A stretch of 64,000 nucleotides of DNA from Spartobacteria bacterium (GTDB lineage Bacteria > Verrucomicrobiota > Verrucomicrobiia > Chthoniobacterales > UBA10450): the NCBI GenBank assembly GCA_003134765.1, contig PLCM01000018.1:223465-287464 (forward strand), given 5' to 3'. The notes beneath the pieces were generated by a model. That model did not search any database and was not told where the DNA came from. It saw only the letters and a list, made by a program, of their open reading frames with translations. Below, piece after piece: positions 25,627-33,948 of this stretch. Numbering within the stretch: position 1 is the first letter of the stretch; each line of letters starts with the position of its first letter. A program made the position numbers and the translations under genes.

Positions 25627-26401
25627 CGCATCGATAACCCTTCTCCAAGAGGCCGGAGAGGGTCAGTTCCAGGCAGCGCGGATTGAAGGCGGGATCTTTC
25701 GCGACGCGTTGTCCCTCATGAAGAACGACAATGGCGCCCGGTCTGGTTTTGCGCACAATTCTGCCGGCCACCTGCGCGGGATCGCGCTGCACGGTATCGA
25801 GCCCGCGAACCGTCCATCCGATCAGCACGAGCCGCCGGCGTTTGAGCTCCGGGTGAACAAAAACATTTTTCAAACCGGCGGGTGCTCGAAAATAATGGGC
25901 CGGCCGATCCGGGCCGGCGCGGAGAAGCTCCGCGCAAAGATCGATTTCCGCCGAGATTCGTCCTGGTCCCGCGGCCCAAAACGTCGCGCTCGGATGTGAG
26001 TAGGTGTGATTCGCGATCTCATGGCCGCGTGCAAGAATTTCGGTCAGGAGGTGTGGACATTTTTCGGCGCGATGACCTATAACAAAAAAGGTCGCGCGAG
26101 CCTGGAAGCGATCGAGGAGGTCGAGCATCGCGATGGTGTGCTCGGGGGAAGGCCCGTCGTCAATCGTCAGCCAGACCTCTGGCTCGGTCGTTTCGAACGA
26201 GCGCATGACCGGGCCGAACCACTGGCAGTTGGCGACGAGCGTCGCGTAAAGAAGGAGGATGTGGGAGAGGAAGATCGGGGCGAGCGCGAGGAATAGGTTG
26301 GTGCGAACGAGGTAAAACGCGAGGCAAGGCGCGATCACGGCAAACGCCAGGAGGAAGCGACGGGCCCAGTTCGGTCGGTCAGGAATGGGAGCGATCTCCA
26401 T
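25580..26401 (-). CDS. Membrane-anchored polysaccharide deacetylase (NodB family)
   Basis: A 273-residue carbohydrate esterase 4 protein. Two N-terminal hydrophobic segments (about 15-55) anchor it. The catalytic domain has TIDDGPSPEHT (catalytic Asp and metal Asp), HEIANHTYSHP (metal H-x3-H) and the later LIGWTVRGLDT and AIVVLHEG, so it looks active. It would remove N-acetyl groups from a glycan or glycolipid. It overlaps the preceding membrane protein gene by 23 bp and is the third gene of an acyltransferase, membrane protein, deacetylase operon. That context suggests a lipid-linked substrate. Confidence 0.87.
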   Translation of the reverse strand: MEIAPIPDRPNWARRFLLAFAVIAPCLAFYLVRTNLFLALAPIFLSHILLLYATLVANCQWFGPVMRSFETTEPEVWLTIDDGPSPEHTIAMLDLLDRFQARATFFVIGHRAEKCPHLLTEILARGHEIANHTYSHPSATFWAAGPGRISAEIDLCAELLRAGPDRPAHYFRAPAGLKNVFVHPELKRRRLVLIGWTVRGLDTVQRDPAQVAGRIVRKTRPGAIVVLHEGQRVAKDPAFNPRCLELTLSGLLEKGYRCVIPRPEQLRPHAAGK

Positions 26402-26861
26402 TGCGTAAGACCAGGATGGCTGCTGCTGCGAGATTCATCGCCACGACAATCAACCAGATCGCAGCGATCTCGGTCCTCCAGCCACCGGTCTGGAGTAATT
26501 GAAACGACATTAAGCTCGCCGTGCCTGAGAGCAGAATACTTTGGGCGCGTCGAATCGGAATGGGGCGGAGAAGTCCGCAGGCGTGGAGCAACTTTATGAC
26601 CAGCGAATTAAAATAGAGCGCAAGCAACCAGAAGAGCCAGACCAGGAAAGTCAGGGCGGCGAGGATCAGGATTTTGAGCCCAGGGCCAGGCGTTTCCGGA
26701 ACAAATTGGGCAAAGAACAAATAGCTCACCAGGTAGGTCGCAATGCTGGCGATCCATGCTTCGCCGCCATTATTTTCTGCCCGCCTGGAACTGCCTCCAC
26801 GAAACGTTGCCAGCAGGCGGAGGAGCGCGAAGTAAAAGCGAGGAAATTCTCCGTTGCTCAT
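26379..26861 (-). CDS. Hypothetical membrane protein, four hydrophobic helices
   Basis: A 160-residue integral membrane protein starting MSNGEFPRFYFALLR. Hydrophobic segments lie at about 35-52, 62-87, 107-122 and 132-152. I do not recognise the family. The start ATG 26861 overlaps the acyltransferase stop (ATGA), and the end overlaps the deacetylase start by 23 bp, so it is tightly embedded in that operon. An involvement in lipid or glycan handling is an inference from context only. Confidence 0.7.
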   Translation of the reverse strand: MSNGEFPRFYFALLRLLATFRGGSSRRAENNGGEAWIASIATYLVSYLFFAQFVPETPGPGLKILILAALTFLVWLFWLLALYFNSLVIKLLHACGLLRPIPIRRAQSILLSGTASLMSFQLLQTGGWRTEIAAIWLIVVAMNLAAAAILVLRNGDRSHS

Positions 26862-27763
26862 CGCGCGAAGATTGGAGTGAAGGCGAACCATTGGTCCCAA
26901 CGACTTGCGATGATTTCCTCGAGAATCGCGCACCATTGCCCGACACCGTGCGCGATGTCTTTCTCGCGGTCGCCGGTGCTCTGCACCCGAATTGGCTCGT
27001 GCACAATGATGGCGTAACGGCGACAACCGAAACGCGCGATGAAGAGCGGGTAAATCGGGACCTGTGCGACCAGTGCCAGGACGAAGGGCCCGTTCGGCAA
27101 TCGCACCTCCCGTCCAAAAAGACGGGCGGCGACCTGTCCGACGTCGCCCTCGACGCGATCGCCCTGGATCGAGACGATCTCGCCCGCGCGCAACGCCTTG
27201 AGGAGATCGAAAGAGAGAAGCGGGCCGGCGGTGTTGTAATCGACTTTCACCGCGCCTTCCCCGGCTTTTTCGAGCGAGGCGCTCAGATGTTGCGCGCTTT
27301 GCCGGTCTGGCTCCGGTGCGCGCACGATCCGGATTTCGCGCCGGAATTTTTCGGCGAACAACGCGGCGCCGAGATCGTAGCTGCCCATGTGCGCGGTCAA
27401 AACAATCGCACCCGGCGCAGCGCCCAGTTGCTCCAGCCACTCGGACCCGATGATTTCGTAAGAGAATTCCTCCTTGATGAGCTTGTGGATCGCGGCCTCG
27501 GCAATCGTCCACGCAAAATTGTAGAGGGTGCGAAATGCGCGGAGATAATTCAGCGCGCGCGACGAACCGGGCAGGACCACCGCGAGGTTGGCGACGATGG
27601 CGCGGCGGGCCGGCGCGGCGAAGAAGAAAAAGAAGAGGGTGAAAAACAGGAGCTGCACCGGATAGAAATAGAAGGGCAGGTTCACGGCCGCCCAATCCAG
27701 ACAATGGCGCCAGAAAACTCCGCGCACCGCAAAACGACCGAGCCGGCTGGTGGAGTTGTTCAT
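26858..27763 (-). CDS. LpxL/HtrB-like lysophospholipid acyltransferase
   Basis: A 301-residue membrane-associated acyltransferase of the lipid A late-acyltransferase family. The N-terminal membrane segment (WAAVNLPFYFYPVQLLFFTL) is followed by the catalytic H-x4-D motif in LTAHMGSYDLGAALFAEKF. Further family blocks are VSIQGDRVEGDVG and the LPNGPFVLAL segment. It should transfer an acyl chain to lipid A or a related lipid. It heads the operon acyltransferase, membrane protein, deacetylase. A palindrome region separates it from the upstream flavoprotein gene on the same strand. Confidence 0.85.
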   Translation of the reverse strand: MNNSTSRLGRFAVRGVFWRHCLDWAAVNLPFYFYPVQLLFFTLFFFFFAAPARRAIVANLAVVLPGSSRALNYLRAFRTLYNFAWTIAEAAIHKLIKEEFSYEIIGSEWLEQLGAAPGAIVLTAHMGSYDLGAALFAEKFRREIRIVRAPEPDRQSAQHLSASLEKAGEGAVKVDYNTAGPLLSFDLLKALRAGEIVSIQGDRVEGDVGQVAARLFGREVRLPNGPFVLALVAQVPIYPLFIARFGCRRYAIIVHEPIRVQSTGDREKDIAHGVGQWCAILEEIIASRWDQWFAFTPIFAR

Positions 27764-27780
27764 CTTTCGGCGCCGCTTTC

Positions 27781-27882
27781 TGTAGCCGCCGCTCTGTGAG
27801 CGGCGTCTTTTCCCATTACTGAGCGTTTTCTCGCGCGCCTCGCAGAGGCGCGGCTGCAGGCCCTCACAGAGGCGCGGCTACA
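27781..27882. repeat. Palindromic element, family C-like, overlapping a gene end
   Basis: TGTAGCCGCCGCTCTGTGAG at the left pairs imperfectly with CTCACAGAGGCGCGGCTACA at the right; a second GAGGCGCGGCTGCAGG copy lies inside. The right arm covers the stop codon and last codons of the flavoprotein gene. Confidence 0.85.
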
Positions 27883-29417
27883 GGCGCTGAATTCGCGGCG
27901 GTAGAACTGGAAGCGGCGGATTGTCTGGTCCGTGGCGAGAAAATCAGCCTGAGATTTGTCAGCTCCGCTCGCCACCAATGAAAAAGACCTTTCCGGATCA
28001 ACTTCCCCACCCGGCGGTCCGGAACGAAACCGTCGTAGAGTTCGCGCCAGCCCGCGTTCCGCCTCCCATAAGTGCCGGTCGCGAGCCGCCGCTTCGCCAG
28101 CGTGACCAGCCGCCGATTGTAGAACTTCATCATTCCGGCAAAAATGCGTCCGGCTCTTCCTTCAAACGGCAGATGGAGAAATTCGCGTTCGGGATCTTTG
28201 TAAACCGGGATGACAAGTCCGATGAAGTAGGTTCCGACGTCGAGAAGAAGCGCGGCTGCCATTAGCTCGGCGTCGCCCATGTAATAATATTTGTCCTTGT
28301 ACAAGGTCTCGAACCAAAGCCGATAGGTGACGGGGAATTGCTCATTATAATAAGTGAGCGCGTCCGAGACATCCTCTCCGGCGAGACTATGGGCCAGTAA
28401 ATCGGCGACGTAGTAACTGGTGTAGGAACAGAAATCGAGTCCCGGACTGTAGAGCGGATCGATGAACCCGGCCGCATCGCCCACCGTGGCCCAGCCGGGG
28501 TCGCAAACTTTTCCGCTGGAATACGGCATCGCCGAATAAGCGTGGACATCGCCCTCGATGATCTGCGCGGCGCTGAAGATTTCGGCGCCGACGGGATGGG
28601 AGAGAAGGTGCGCCCGGAGCCGCTCGCCGAGGTTTGCGCCTTCCGCCAACTTGAAGATGCGCGAATCGTAAACAATGCCGGCACTGACATCGCCGCCGCG
28701 CAAAGGAATGATCCAGCACCACCAGCCGTGGCCCATGAGATGGTTTGTCGCCCAGTTCCGGCTGGTCCGGCAGGCGTTGGCGTAATCCCGGAATTTTTCC
28801 CGCCACTCATAACTGTCCCAATCCTTGACGCCGGTGAAACGGGCCCAGACGGCGTTGATCGGGTGTTCGGTGTTTTGGTGGAAGTGGCCCAGTTTTCGCG
28901 CCAGCATCGCGGCCCGGCCGCTGGCATCTATGAGCCAGCGGGTGCTCACCGTTTCATGGGACCCATAGGTCTCATAGGACACATAGGACCTGTTCGCAGC
29001 CAGCTCGAAGTGCGAGACCTTCGCCGGGCGTCGCAGCTCACAACCTGCTTCTATTGCCAGCTCCAGCAAATGCTGGTCGAGCGTGCTGCGGTCGACCTGA
29101 AAGGTTGGCAGCCGCGCCTGATAACGTGCGCCCAGCTCCACGCAATCGTCGAACGGCTGGTCCGGCCGGTTCGCGAACCACATCCGTAACCCCTGCTTCG
29201 CCAGGTGGTGATGGCCAAGATAATTCGTCAGGCCGAGGAGGCGCGTCATGTAACAGCTGCTCAGCTCGGTCGTCGACTCCCCGACCTTGCGATCGAACTC
29301 GGCGGCTTTCTCGATGATCAGAACACGTGCCTCGGGGTGCTTCCGTTTCAGCATGAGCGCCGTGGCCGCACCCGAGAAGGCGCCGCCGACGATCACGACA
29401 TCGTAGTCAAACTCCAT
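27864..29417 (-). CDS. FAD-dependent oxidoreductase (halogenase/geranylgeranyl reductase-like)
   Basis: A 517-residue flavoprotein. The N-terminal FAD site is YDVVIVGGAFSGAATALML, with the acidic ribose-binding end VLIIEKA. The second FAD motif GDAAGFIDPLYSPGLDF is typical of the flavin halogenase / geranylgeranyl reductase group. The halogenase W-x-W-x-I-P motif is seen as WWCWIIPL, which is suggestive but not proof of halogenation. ATG 29417 (MEFDYDV) is chosen over ATG 29456. A 9-bp tandem repeat encodes an odd RSYVSYETYGSHE stretch, and the C-terminal Ala/Ser-rich tail is encoded partly by a palindrome. Confidence 0.85.
   Translation of the reverse strand: MEFDYDVVIVGGAFSGAATALMLKRKHPEARVLIIEKAAEFDRKVGESTTELSSCYMTRLLGLTNYLGHHHLAKQGLRMWFANRPDQPFDDCVELGARYQARLPTFQVDRSTLDQHLLELAIEAGCELRRPAKVSHFELAANRSYVSYETYGSHETVSTRWLIDASGRAAMLARKLGHFHQNTEHPINAVWARFTGVKDWDSYEWREKFRDYANACRTSRNWATNHLMGHGWWCWIIPLRGGDVSAGIVYDSRIFKLAEGANLGERLRAHLLSHPVGAEIFSAAQIIEGDVHAYSAMPYSSGKVCDPGWATVGDAAGFIDPLYSPGLDFCSYTSYYVADLLAHSLAGEDVSDALTYYNEQFPVTYRLWFETLYKDKYYYMGDAELMAAALLLDVGTYFIGLVIPVYKDPEREFLHLPFEGRAGRIFAGMMKFYNRRLVTLAKRRLATGTYGRRNAGWRELYDGFVPDRRVGKLIRKGLFHWWRAELTNLRLIFSPRTRQSAASSSTAANSAPVAAPL
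28955..28991 (-). repeat. 9-bp tandem repeat inside the flavoprotein gene
   Basis: Four imperfect copies of AGGTCCTAT (minus strand) encode the triplet-periodic RSYVSYETYGSH. It is the same unit as in prcB at 7031-7067 but read in another frame. Confidence 0.8.
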
Positions 29418-29468
29418 CGCAGCAAAGATGATGGACTCGGCAAACAGCGAACGCAATTGCGTAGCTTT

Positions 29469-29527
29469 GGAGGGACGGGGCTCTGTCCCGTCCCAAATTA
29501 ATGGGACGACACGGCGGTCATCCCTCC
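29469..29527. repeat. Palindromic element, family G
   Basis: GGAGGGACGGGGCTCTGTCC at the left pairs with an imperfect complementary arm ending GTCATCCCTCC, between divergent genes, so promoters must lie in or beside it. A partial copy is at 39611-39650. Confidence 0.82.
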
Positions 29528-29540
29528 ACTAGGATCGGCA

Positions 29541-30515
29541 ATGTTTCAAAGTCGCCGCATCGACATGCATGTCCATATGGTGGGCAACGGCGGCGAAGGG
29601 TCCGGCGGCTGGCTCCGTTTGAAAGGCTGGCACCGCTGGCTTGCCGGCTTCATGCTTCGCCAGCTTGGCGTCCCCGCGAGTGCTCTCGAAGGGGACCTCG
29701 AACAGATCTATTCCGAACATCTGGTCGAACTGGTGCGCGCCTCGTCCATGGACTCCATCGTCCTTCTCGCCCATGAGCGCGTCCACGATCCCGACGGGAC
29801 GCCTCGAGAAGATCTCGGCTCGATGTTTGTCCCGAATGATGTCGTGCTTGGACTCGCCGAGAAATTCCCGGAATTTCTGGCCGGCGTTTCGATTCATCCG
29901 GCGCGAACCGACGCGCTCGATGAGCTTGAACGCTGCCTTGAGGGCGGCGCGGTCCTGATGAAATGCCTTCCGAACTGCCAGAATATCGACCCCTCGGATC
30001 GAAGGTACCGCTCTTTTTGGGAGCGAATGGCGGCGGCCGGTCTTCCGCTCCTCGCCCACACTGGCGGTGAGCACACCGTGCCGATCATCAATCCCGCCCT
30101 GGCCGATCCGAAACTCCTGCGCTTCCCGCTCGAGTGTGGAGTCACGGTGATTGCCGCCCATTGCGGGACCGGCAGCGGCGCGTTCGATCGCGATTACTTC
30201 GACGACTGGGTCGCGATGCTGCCCGAGTTCCCGAATCTCTACGGCGATATCAGTGCTCTGGTTTCACTGAATCGCTGCGCCCACCTCCGCGATTGCCTGC
30301 GCGATCCCAAGGCCGCGGGACGGATCCTGCACGGGAGCGATTTTCCTGTTCCGGTGCTCGGCCATCGCCTCTGGTTGCAAGGCTGGATCGATCGAACCAC
30401 GTTTCGGCGTTGTCAGAAGATCGGCAACCCGCTTGAGCGTGACTGGCAATTTAAGCGTGCGCTCGGATTTCCAGAGGAGACGGCAACGCGGGCCGCCGGC
30501 CTGCTGCGACGATGA
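29541..30515 (+). CDS. Metal-dependent amidohydrolase (Amidohydro_2-like)
   Basis: A 324-residue TIM-barrel hydrolase. Metal-site motifs appear in order: RIDMHVHM on strand 1, LLAHTGGEHT, VIAAHCGTGSG and ILHGSDFPVPVLG, the last carrying the catalytic Asp. No signal peptide is seen. The family includes decarboxylases and hydrolases for many substrates, so none is assigned. It is followed at 28 bp by nagA on the same strand, and both may serve amino-sugar or glycan breakdown; that is inference. Confidence 0.83.
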   Translation: MFQSRRIDMHVHMVGNGGEGSGGWLRLKGWHRWLAGFMLRQLGVPASALEGDLEQIYSEHLVELVRASSMDSIVLLAHERVHDPDGTPREDLGSMFVPNDVVLGLAEKFPEFLAGVSIHPARTDALDELERCLEGGAVLMKCLPNCQNIDPSDRRYRSFWERMAAAGLPLLAHTGGEHTVPIINPALADPKLLRFPLECGVTVIAAHCGTGSGAFDRDYFDDWVAMLPEFPNLYGDISALVSLNRCAHLRDCLRDPKAAGRILHGSDFPVPVLGHRLWLQGWIDRTTFRRCQKIGNPLERDWQFKRALGFPEETATRAAGLLRR

Positions 30516-30543
30516 AACCGAAACGCGTTGTCATGATCCACCT

Positions 30544-31683
30544 ATGATTTTCGCAAACGCGCGTCTTATTTTTCCTGACGGAATCCGCGACGGGCTCGAG
30601 ATCGTCGTTGTTGACGGAAAATTCGCGGAGATTCGCGAACGCGCCTCGGCCTCGGCGATCGATTTGGGCGGCAGCTATCTCACGCCTGGGTTCATCGATC
30701 TCCACCTTCACGGCGCGCTTGGGCGGGACACGATGGAAGCCTCCGCAGAGGCGTTCCAAACCATCTGCGATTATCATGGGAGTGGCGGGACGACATCATT
30801 GCTGCTGACCACCGTCACAGCGCCTGTCTCGGAAATCGTGGATGTTTTGCGCGCCGTTCGAGCCGCAAGGGGCGTCATCAGGCAGATTCTCGGTGTTCAC
30901 GTCGAAGGACCCTTCATTTCGAAGGCGCGCGCCGGCGCCCAACGAGCCGAGTTCATTCGCGATCCGAATCCCGATTTGCTCGATCAACTGCTGGCCTTCG
31001 TTCCTCTAATCAAAATCGTGACGCTCGCGCCCGAGCTGCCTGGCGCGCTCGCTTTGATCGATCGGCTGTGCCTGAACAACATTATTGTAAGCGGTGGCCA
31101 CAGCGATGCCTCGGACATCGAGGCCCGCGCCGGATTTGAATACGGCATGCGACAGGTCACACACACCTTCAACGCCATGTCGTCGGCGCGGCGGCGAGGA
31201 ATCTATCGCGAGGCCGGTTTGCTCGAATTTGCCTTAAGCGAACCGGGCATTGTCTGCGAGCTCATCGCGGATGGCCATCACGTTTCGCCGACGCTCATGA
31301 AGTTGCTGTACCGGGCGAAGGGTGCCCGCGGAATTTGTCTCGTAACGGACGCCACGGCCGGCGCTGGTTTGCCGGAGGGCAGGGAATTCTCGCTCGCAGG
31401 CCGAAGCTGCATCGTCGATGACGGCGTCTGCCTGCTGGCTGATCGTTCCGCCCTGTCCGGGAGTGCTTCGCGAATGATCGATCTGGTGCGCGTGATGGTG
31501 CACCAGGCAGGAGTGCCGCTACCCGAGGCCGTCGCCATGGCGAGCGCGAATCCGGCACTCGCCCTTGGCCTGAACACGAAAGGCAAACTCGAAGTGGGCG
31601 CCGATGCGGATTTTGTCGTGCTCTCGCCGGAGCTGACAGTCGAAAAGACATTCCTCGCCGGAGAGCAAATCTTTCCCAGGTAG
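30544..31683 (+). CDS. nagA: N-acetylglucosamine-6-phosphate deacetylase (NagA)
   Basis: A 379-residue enzyme that deacetylates GlcNAc-6-P to GlcN-6-P in amino-sugar and peptidoglycan recycling. Motifs are GFIDLHLHGALGRD, GVHVEGPFIS (metal Glu), VSGGHSDAS, VTHTFNAMS and LVTDATAGAG (catalytic Asp). ATG 30544 opens the family N-terminus (MIFANARLIFPDG). The stop codon TAG lies inside the left arm of the family H palindrome. It fits functionally with the GlcNAc kinase / MurQ fusion at 57.0 kb. Confidence 0.93.
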   Translation: MIFANARLIFPDGIRDGLEIVVVDGKFAEIRERASASAIDLGGSYLTPGFIDLHLHGALGRDTMEASAEAFQTICDYHGSGGTTSLLLTTVTAPVSEIVDVLRAVRAARGVIRQILGVHVEGPFISKARAGAQRAEFIRDPNPDLLDQLLAFVPLIKIVTLAPELPGALALIDRLCLNNIIVSGGHSDASDIEARAGFEYGMRQVTHTFNAMSSARRRGIYREAGLLEFALSEPGIVCELIADGHHVSPTLMKLLYRAKGARGICLVTDATAGAGLPEGREFSLAGRSCIVDDGVCLLADRSALSGSASRMIDLVRVMVHQAGVPLPEAVAMASANPALALGLNTKGKLEVGADADFVVLSPELTVEKTFLAGEQIFPR

Positions 31684-31766
31684 GGACACCGCGCGGCGGC
31701 GTCCGGACGTTGACCAGGATGATCGGGCGCCAAATTCAGCGGACGCCGCCGCGCGGCGTCCCTACC
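31679..31766. repeat. Palindromic element, family H
   Basis: 26-bp arms (starting GGTAGGGACACCGCGCGGCG, one mismatch) flank a 36-base loop, between converging genes. The left arm contains the nagA stop codon. A half arm of family A follows at 31783-31797. Confidence 0.9.
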
Positions 31767-31802
31767 ACGGAATCTGCGAAACTCTGTCGAGCCGAAGATC
31801 AG

Positions 31803-32903
31803 CTACAGCGACAGCAAAAATTGCGCGATGTCGAGGGACGCATTTGGGCGCCCGAGCTGGCTGATGTTCGCGGCCCATTCCCGCCACAGCGCGGCGTCCT
31901 TCGCGAACGCTTTTTGCACGGCGGCGATCACGGCATCGTGGGTCAGCGCGACATCGCCGGACCGCGTCTCCATGATGTAGCGCGCATTGCCTTCTTCCTG
32001 CCCCGGAATCACATGATTCACGATCATCGGGCAGGCTGCGGACATGGCTTCCTGCACGGTCGCGCCGCCGGCTTTGCTGATCACGAGATGGTTCGCGCGG
32101 AGCAGGCGTGGCAATTCGTCGCTCCAATCGACCGCCTCAAATTCCTGCGTCACGGTCTGGCGAATTTTTTCCACCGAGAGTTTTAGCCCAGCGTTACGAC
32201 CCACCGTGACGGTGAGCTGGATCTCCGGCAGACCGGCCAGCCGCCTCACCAGGTCGGGTGCCGCGGAGTTGGCCGCATTGATGATGTAAAGGACATGTCG
32301 GCCGTGTTCGGCCGAAGGCGGCAACCGCACCTCGCCGGGCTGGGCGAAGACCGGACTGACCGGAAAGCCAAACGTTTTGACCTTGTCGGCGGGAACCCCC
32401 GCGTCGAGCGGGACCGCGGCACTGACTTCGTTGGGCAGGAGAAAATAATCGGCGTCGCACTGGTACCAGATGGCGTTCACGCTGATCGAGTCGGTGATCA
32501 CGACGACCCGTTTGAAGGGCGGGGCGGCGTTCCGGCCGAACATCTCATCGAGCATGTGGGAGTAGGCGGGATAAACCGACACGATGATGTCCGGCTGCAA
32601 GCGATCGAGCAGTCGCCGCAGATAGTTTTTCAGCGCGAGAAAGACGCGAAAATCACCGACGAAATCCGTCTGGCGATCGAGCCAGCGATAGATGACGCCC
32701 CAGACGCGCGGCGTGCGATTGATCATTCCCATGTAGAGAACGCGGGCCCAATCGTTCACCATGCCATAGGTCTCGGCGAAAAGATCGTGGAGCTCGACGT
32801 GCGCGCCGTCCGGCGCGATCTTGCGGAGGCCGTCGCGGATGCCCCGTGCGGCGCTGTTATGTCCTTCGCCATAGCCGGCGGTGAGGATGAGAATTTTTTT
32901 CAA
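31803..32903 (-). CDS. MGDG synthase-like glycosyltransferase (GT28 type)
   Basis: A 366-residue GT-B fold enzyme. The N-terminal MGDG_synth domain begins KKILILTAGYGEGHNSAARG, the acceptor-binding loop. The C-terminal nucleotide-sugar domain has LVISKAGGATVQEAMSA and the switch PGQEEGNARYI. Relatives are diacylglycerol glycosyltransferases and MurG. Glycosylation of a membrane lipid is the likely role, and the sugar donor is uncertain. It diverges from the YihY gene with a 69-bp gap. Confidence 0.87.
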   Translation of the reverse strand: MKKILILTAGYGEGHNSAARGIRDGLRKIAPDGAHVELHDLFAETYGMVNDWARVLYMGMINRTPRVWGVIYRWLDRQTDFVGDFRVFLALKNYLRRLLDRLQPDIIVSVYPAYSHMLDEMFGRNAAPPFKRVVVITDSISVNAIWYQCDADYFLLPNEVSAAVPLDAGVPADKVKTFGFPVSPVFAQPGEVRLPPSAEHGRHVLYIINAANSAAPDLVRRLAGLPEIQLTVTVGRNAGLKLSVEKIRQTVTQEFEAVDWSDELPRLLRANHLVISKAGGATVQEAMSAACPMIVNHVIPGQEEGNARYIMETRSGDVALTHDAVIAAVQKAFAKDAALWREWAANISQLGRPNASLDIAQFLLSL

Positions 32904-32972
32904 GACTCGTTAGGCCCCGCCTCCGCCAAGGCTACGGCGCGGCCAGCGCCGGCAGGTTGAGGGGAGAGTTTA

Positions 32973-33893
32973 ATGGATATTTGGCTCTGGCAAAGTAAAC
33001 TTCGCCCTCACATGAATTGGCTGAAATTTTCGGGCCGAATTTTTCGGCGGCTGATTTACGAGACGGCCATGGACACAACCACCGGCCTCGCCGCCCAGAT
33101 GGCCTACCAATTTCTCTTCACCCTCGCGCCCGGTCTCCTCTTTCTCTGGCACCTCCTCAGCCTCTTCGGCACCGACCCGGCCAAGCTGCACCAGATGATC
33201 AACGTTTTGAAAAATTTCCTGCCGGCCGACCCGAAGGTGCAGGAAATCATCGACTCCCTCGTGGCCAACATCGTCGTGACCGGCTCGAGTGGCACGCTGA
33301 CGAACGTCGGGATTTTCTTTGGCCTCTGGCTCGGGACCCTTTTCATTTCGACCACCTCCTATGCACTCAGTCGCACTCATGGGGTCGTCGAGGATCGCAA
33401 CTGGTGGTCGAAATACATCATCGCGTTCTTCCTCGTCTTCTGGTTCGGAATCACCACCCTCTTTTGTTTCAACGCCATGGTCTTCGGCGAAACGCTGGCC
33501 GGGATCGCCGAGGTGAATTTTCAACTGACCATCCCGCTCCAGGAGTGGGTCGCGTTCCTCAGCCTGCCGCTGACCGCCCTCGCGCTCGTTGGTCTCGCGC
33601 TCGCACTTTATCTCCTAACGCCCGAAAATTATTTTACGATCCGCCAGGCGCTGCCGGGCGCGATTTTCTTCTCGATCGGCTGGATTTTGGTCACGAAACT
33701 TTTCCAGTTCTACGTCGCGAAATATGACCGGTATAACCCGACGTACCTGGCGCTCGCCTCCATCATCGTGCTGATGACCTGGATGTACTTGACCTGTCTG
33801 CTGTTGCTCCTCGGTGGGAAATTGAATGCGATTTTGCGCCGCGAACGCGAGCGGACCGCCCGAACGCCGGACGCGGTCCCGCTGCCCGCTTGA
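32973..33893 (+). CDS. YihY/BrkB family inner membrane protein
   Basis: A 306-residue polytopic protein with about six hydrophobic segments. The family start is seen as RLIYETAMDTTTGLAAQMAYQFLF, and the conserved end as YNPTYLALASIIVLMTWMYL. The YihY family has been wrongly called RNase BN in the past; its real role is unknown. The C-terminal ~25 residues are basic and cytoplasmic. It ends 55 bp before the PGRP amidase gene, which is on the same strand. Confidence 0.9.
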   Translation: MDIWLWQSKLRPHMNWLKFSGRIFRRLIYETAMDTTTGLAAQMAYQFLFTLAPGLLFLWHLLSLFGTDPAKLHQMINVLKNFLPADPKVQEIIDSLVANIVVTGSSGTLTNVGIFFGLWLGTLFISTTSYALSRTHGVVEDRNWWSKYIIAFFLVFWFGITTLFCFNAMVFGETLAGIAEVNFQLTIPLQEWVAFLSLPLTALALVGLALALYLLTPENYFTIRQALPGAIFFSIGWILVTKLFQFYVAKYDRYNPTYLALASIIVLMTWMYLTCLLLLLGGKLNAILRRERERTARTPDAVPLPA

Positions 33894-33948
33894 CTCCGAA
33901 GGCTTTCGCGAGTTGATCACGCATTCCGCTTTGTTACGCTCGACGCCC

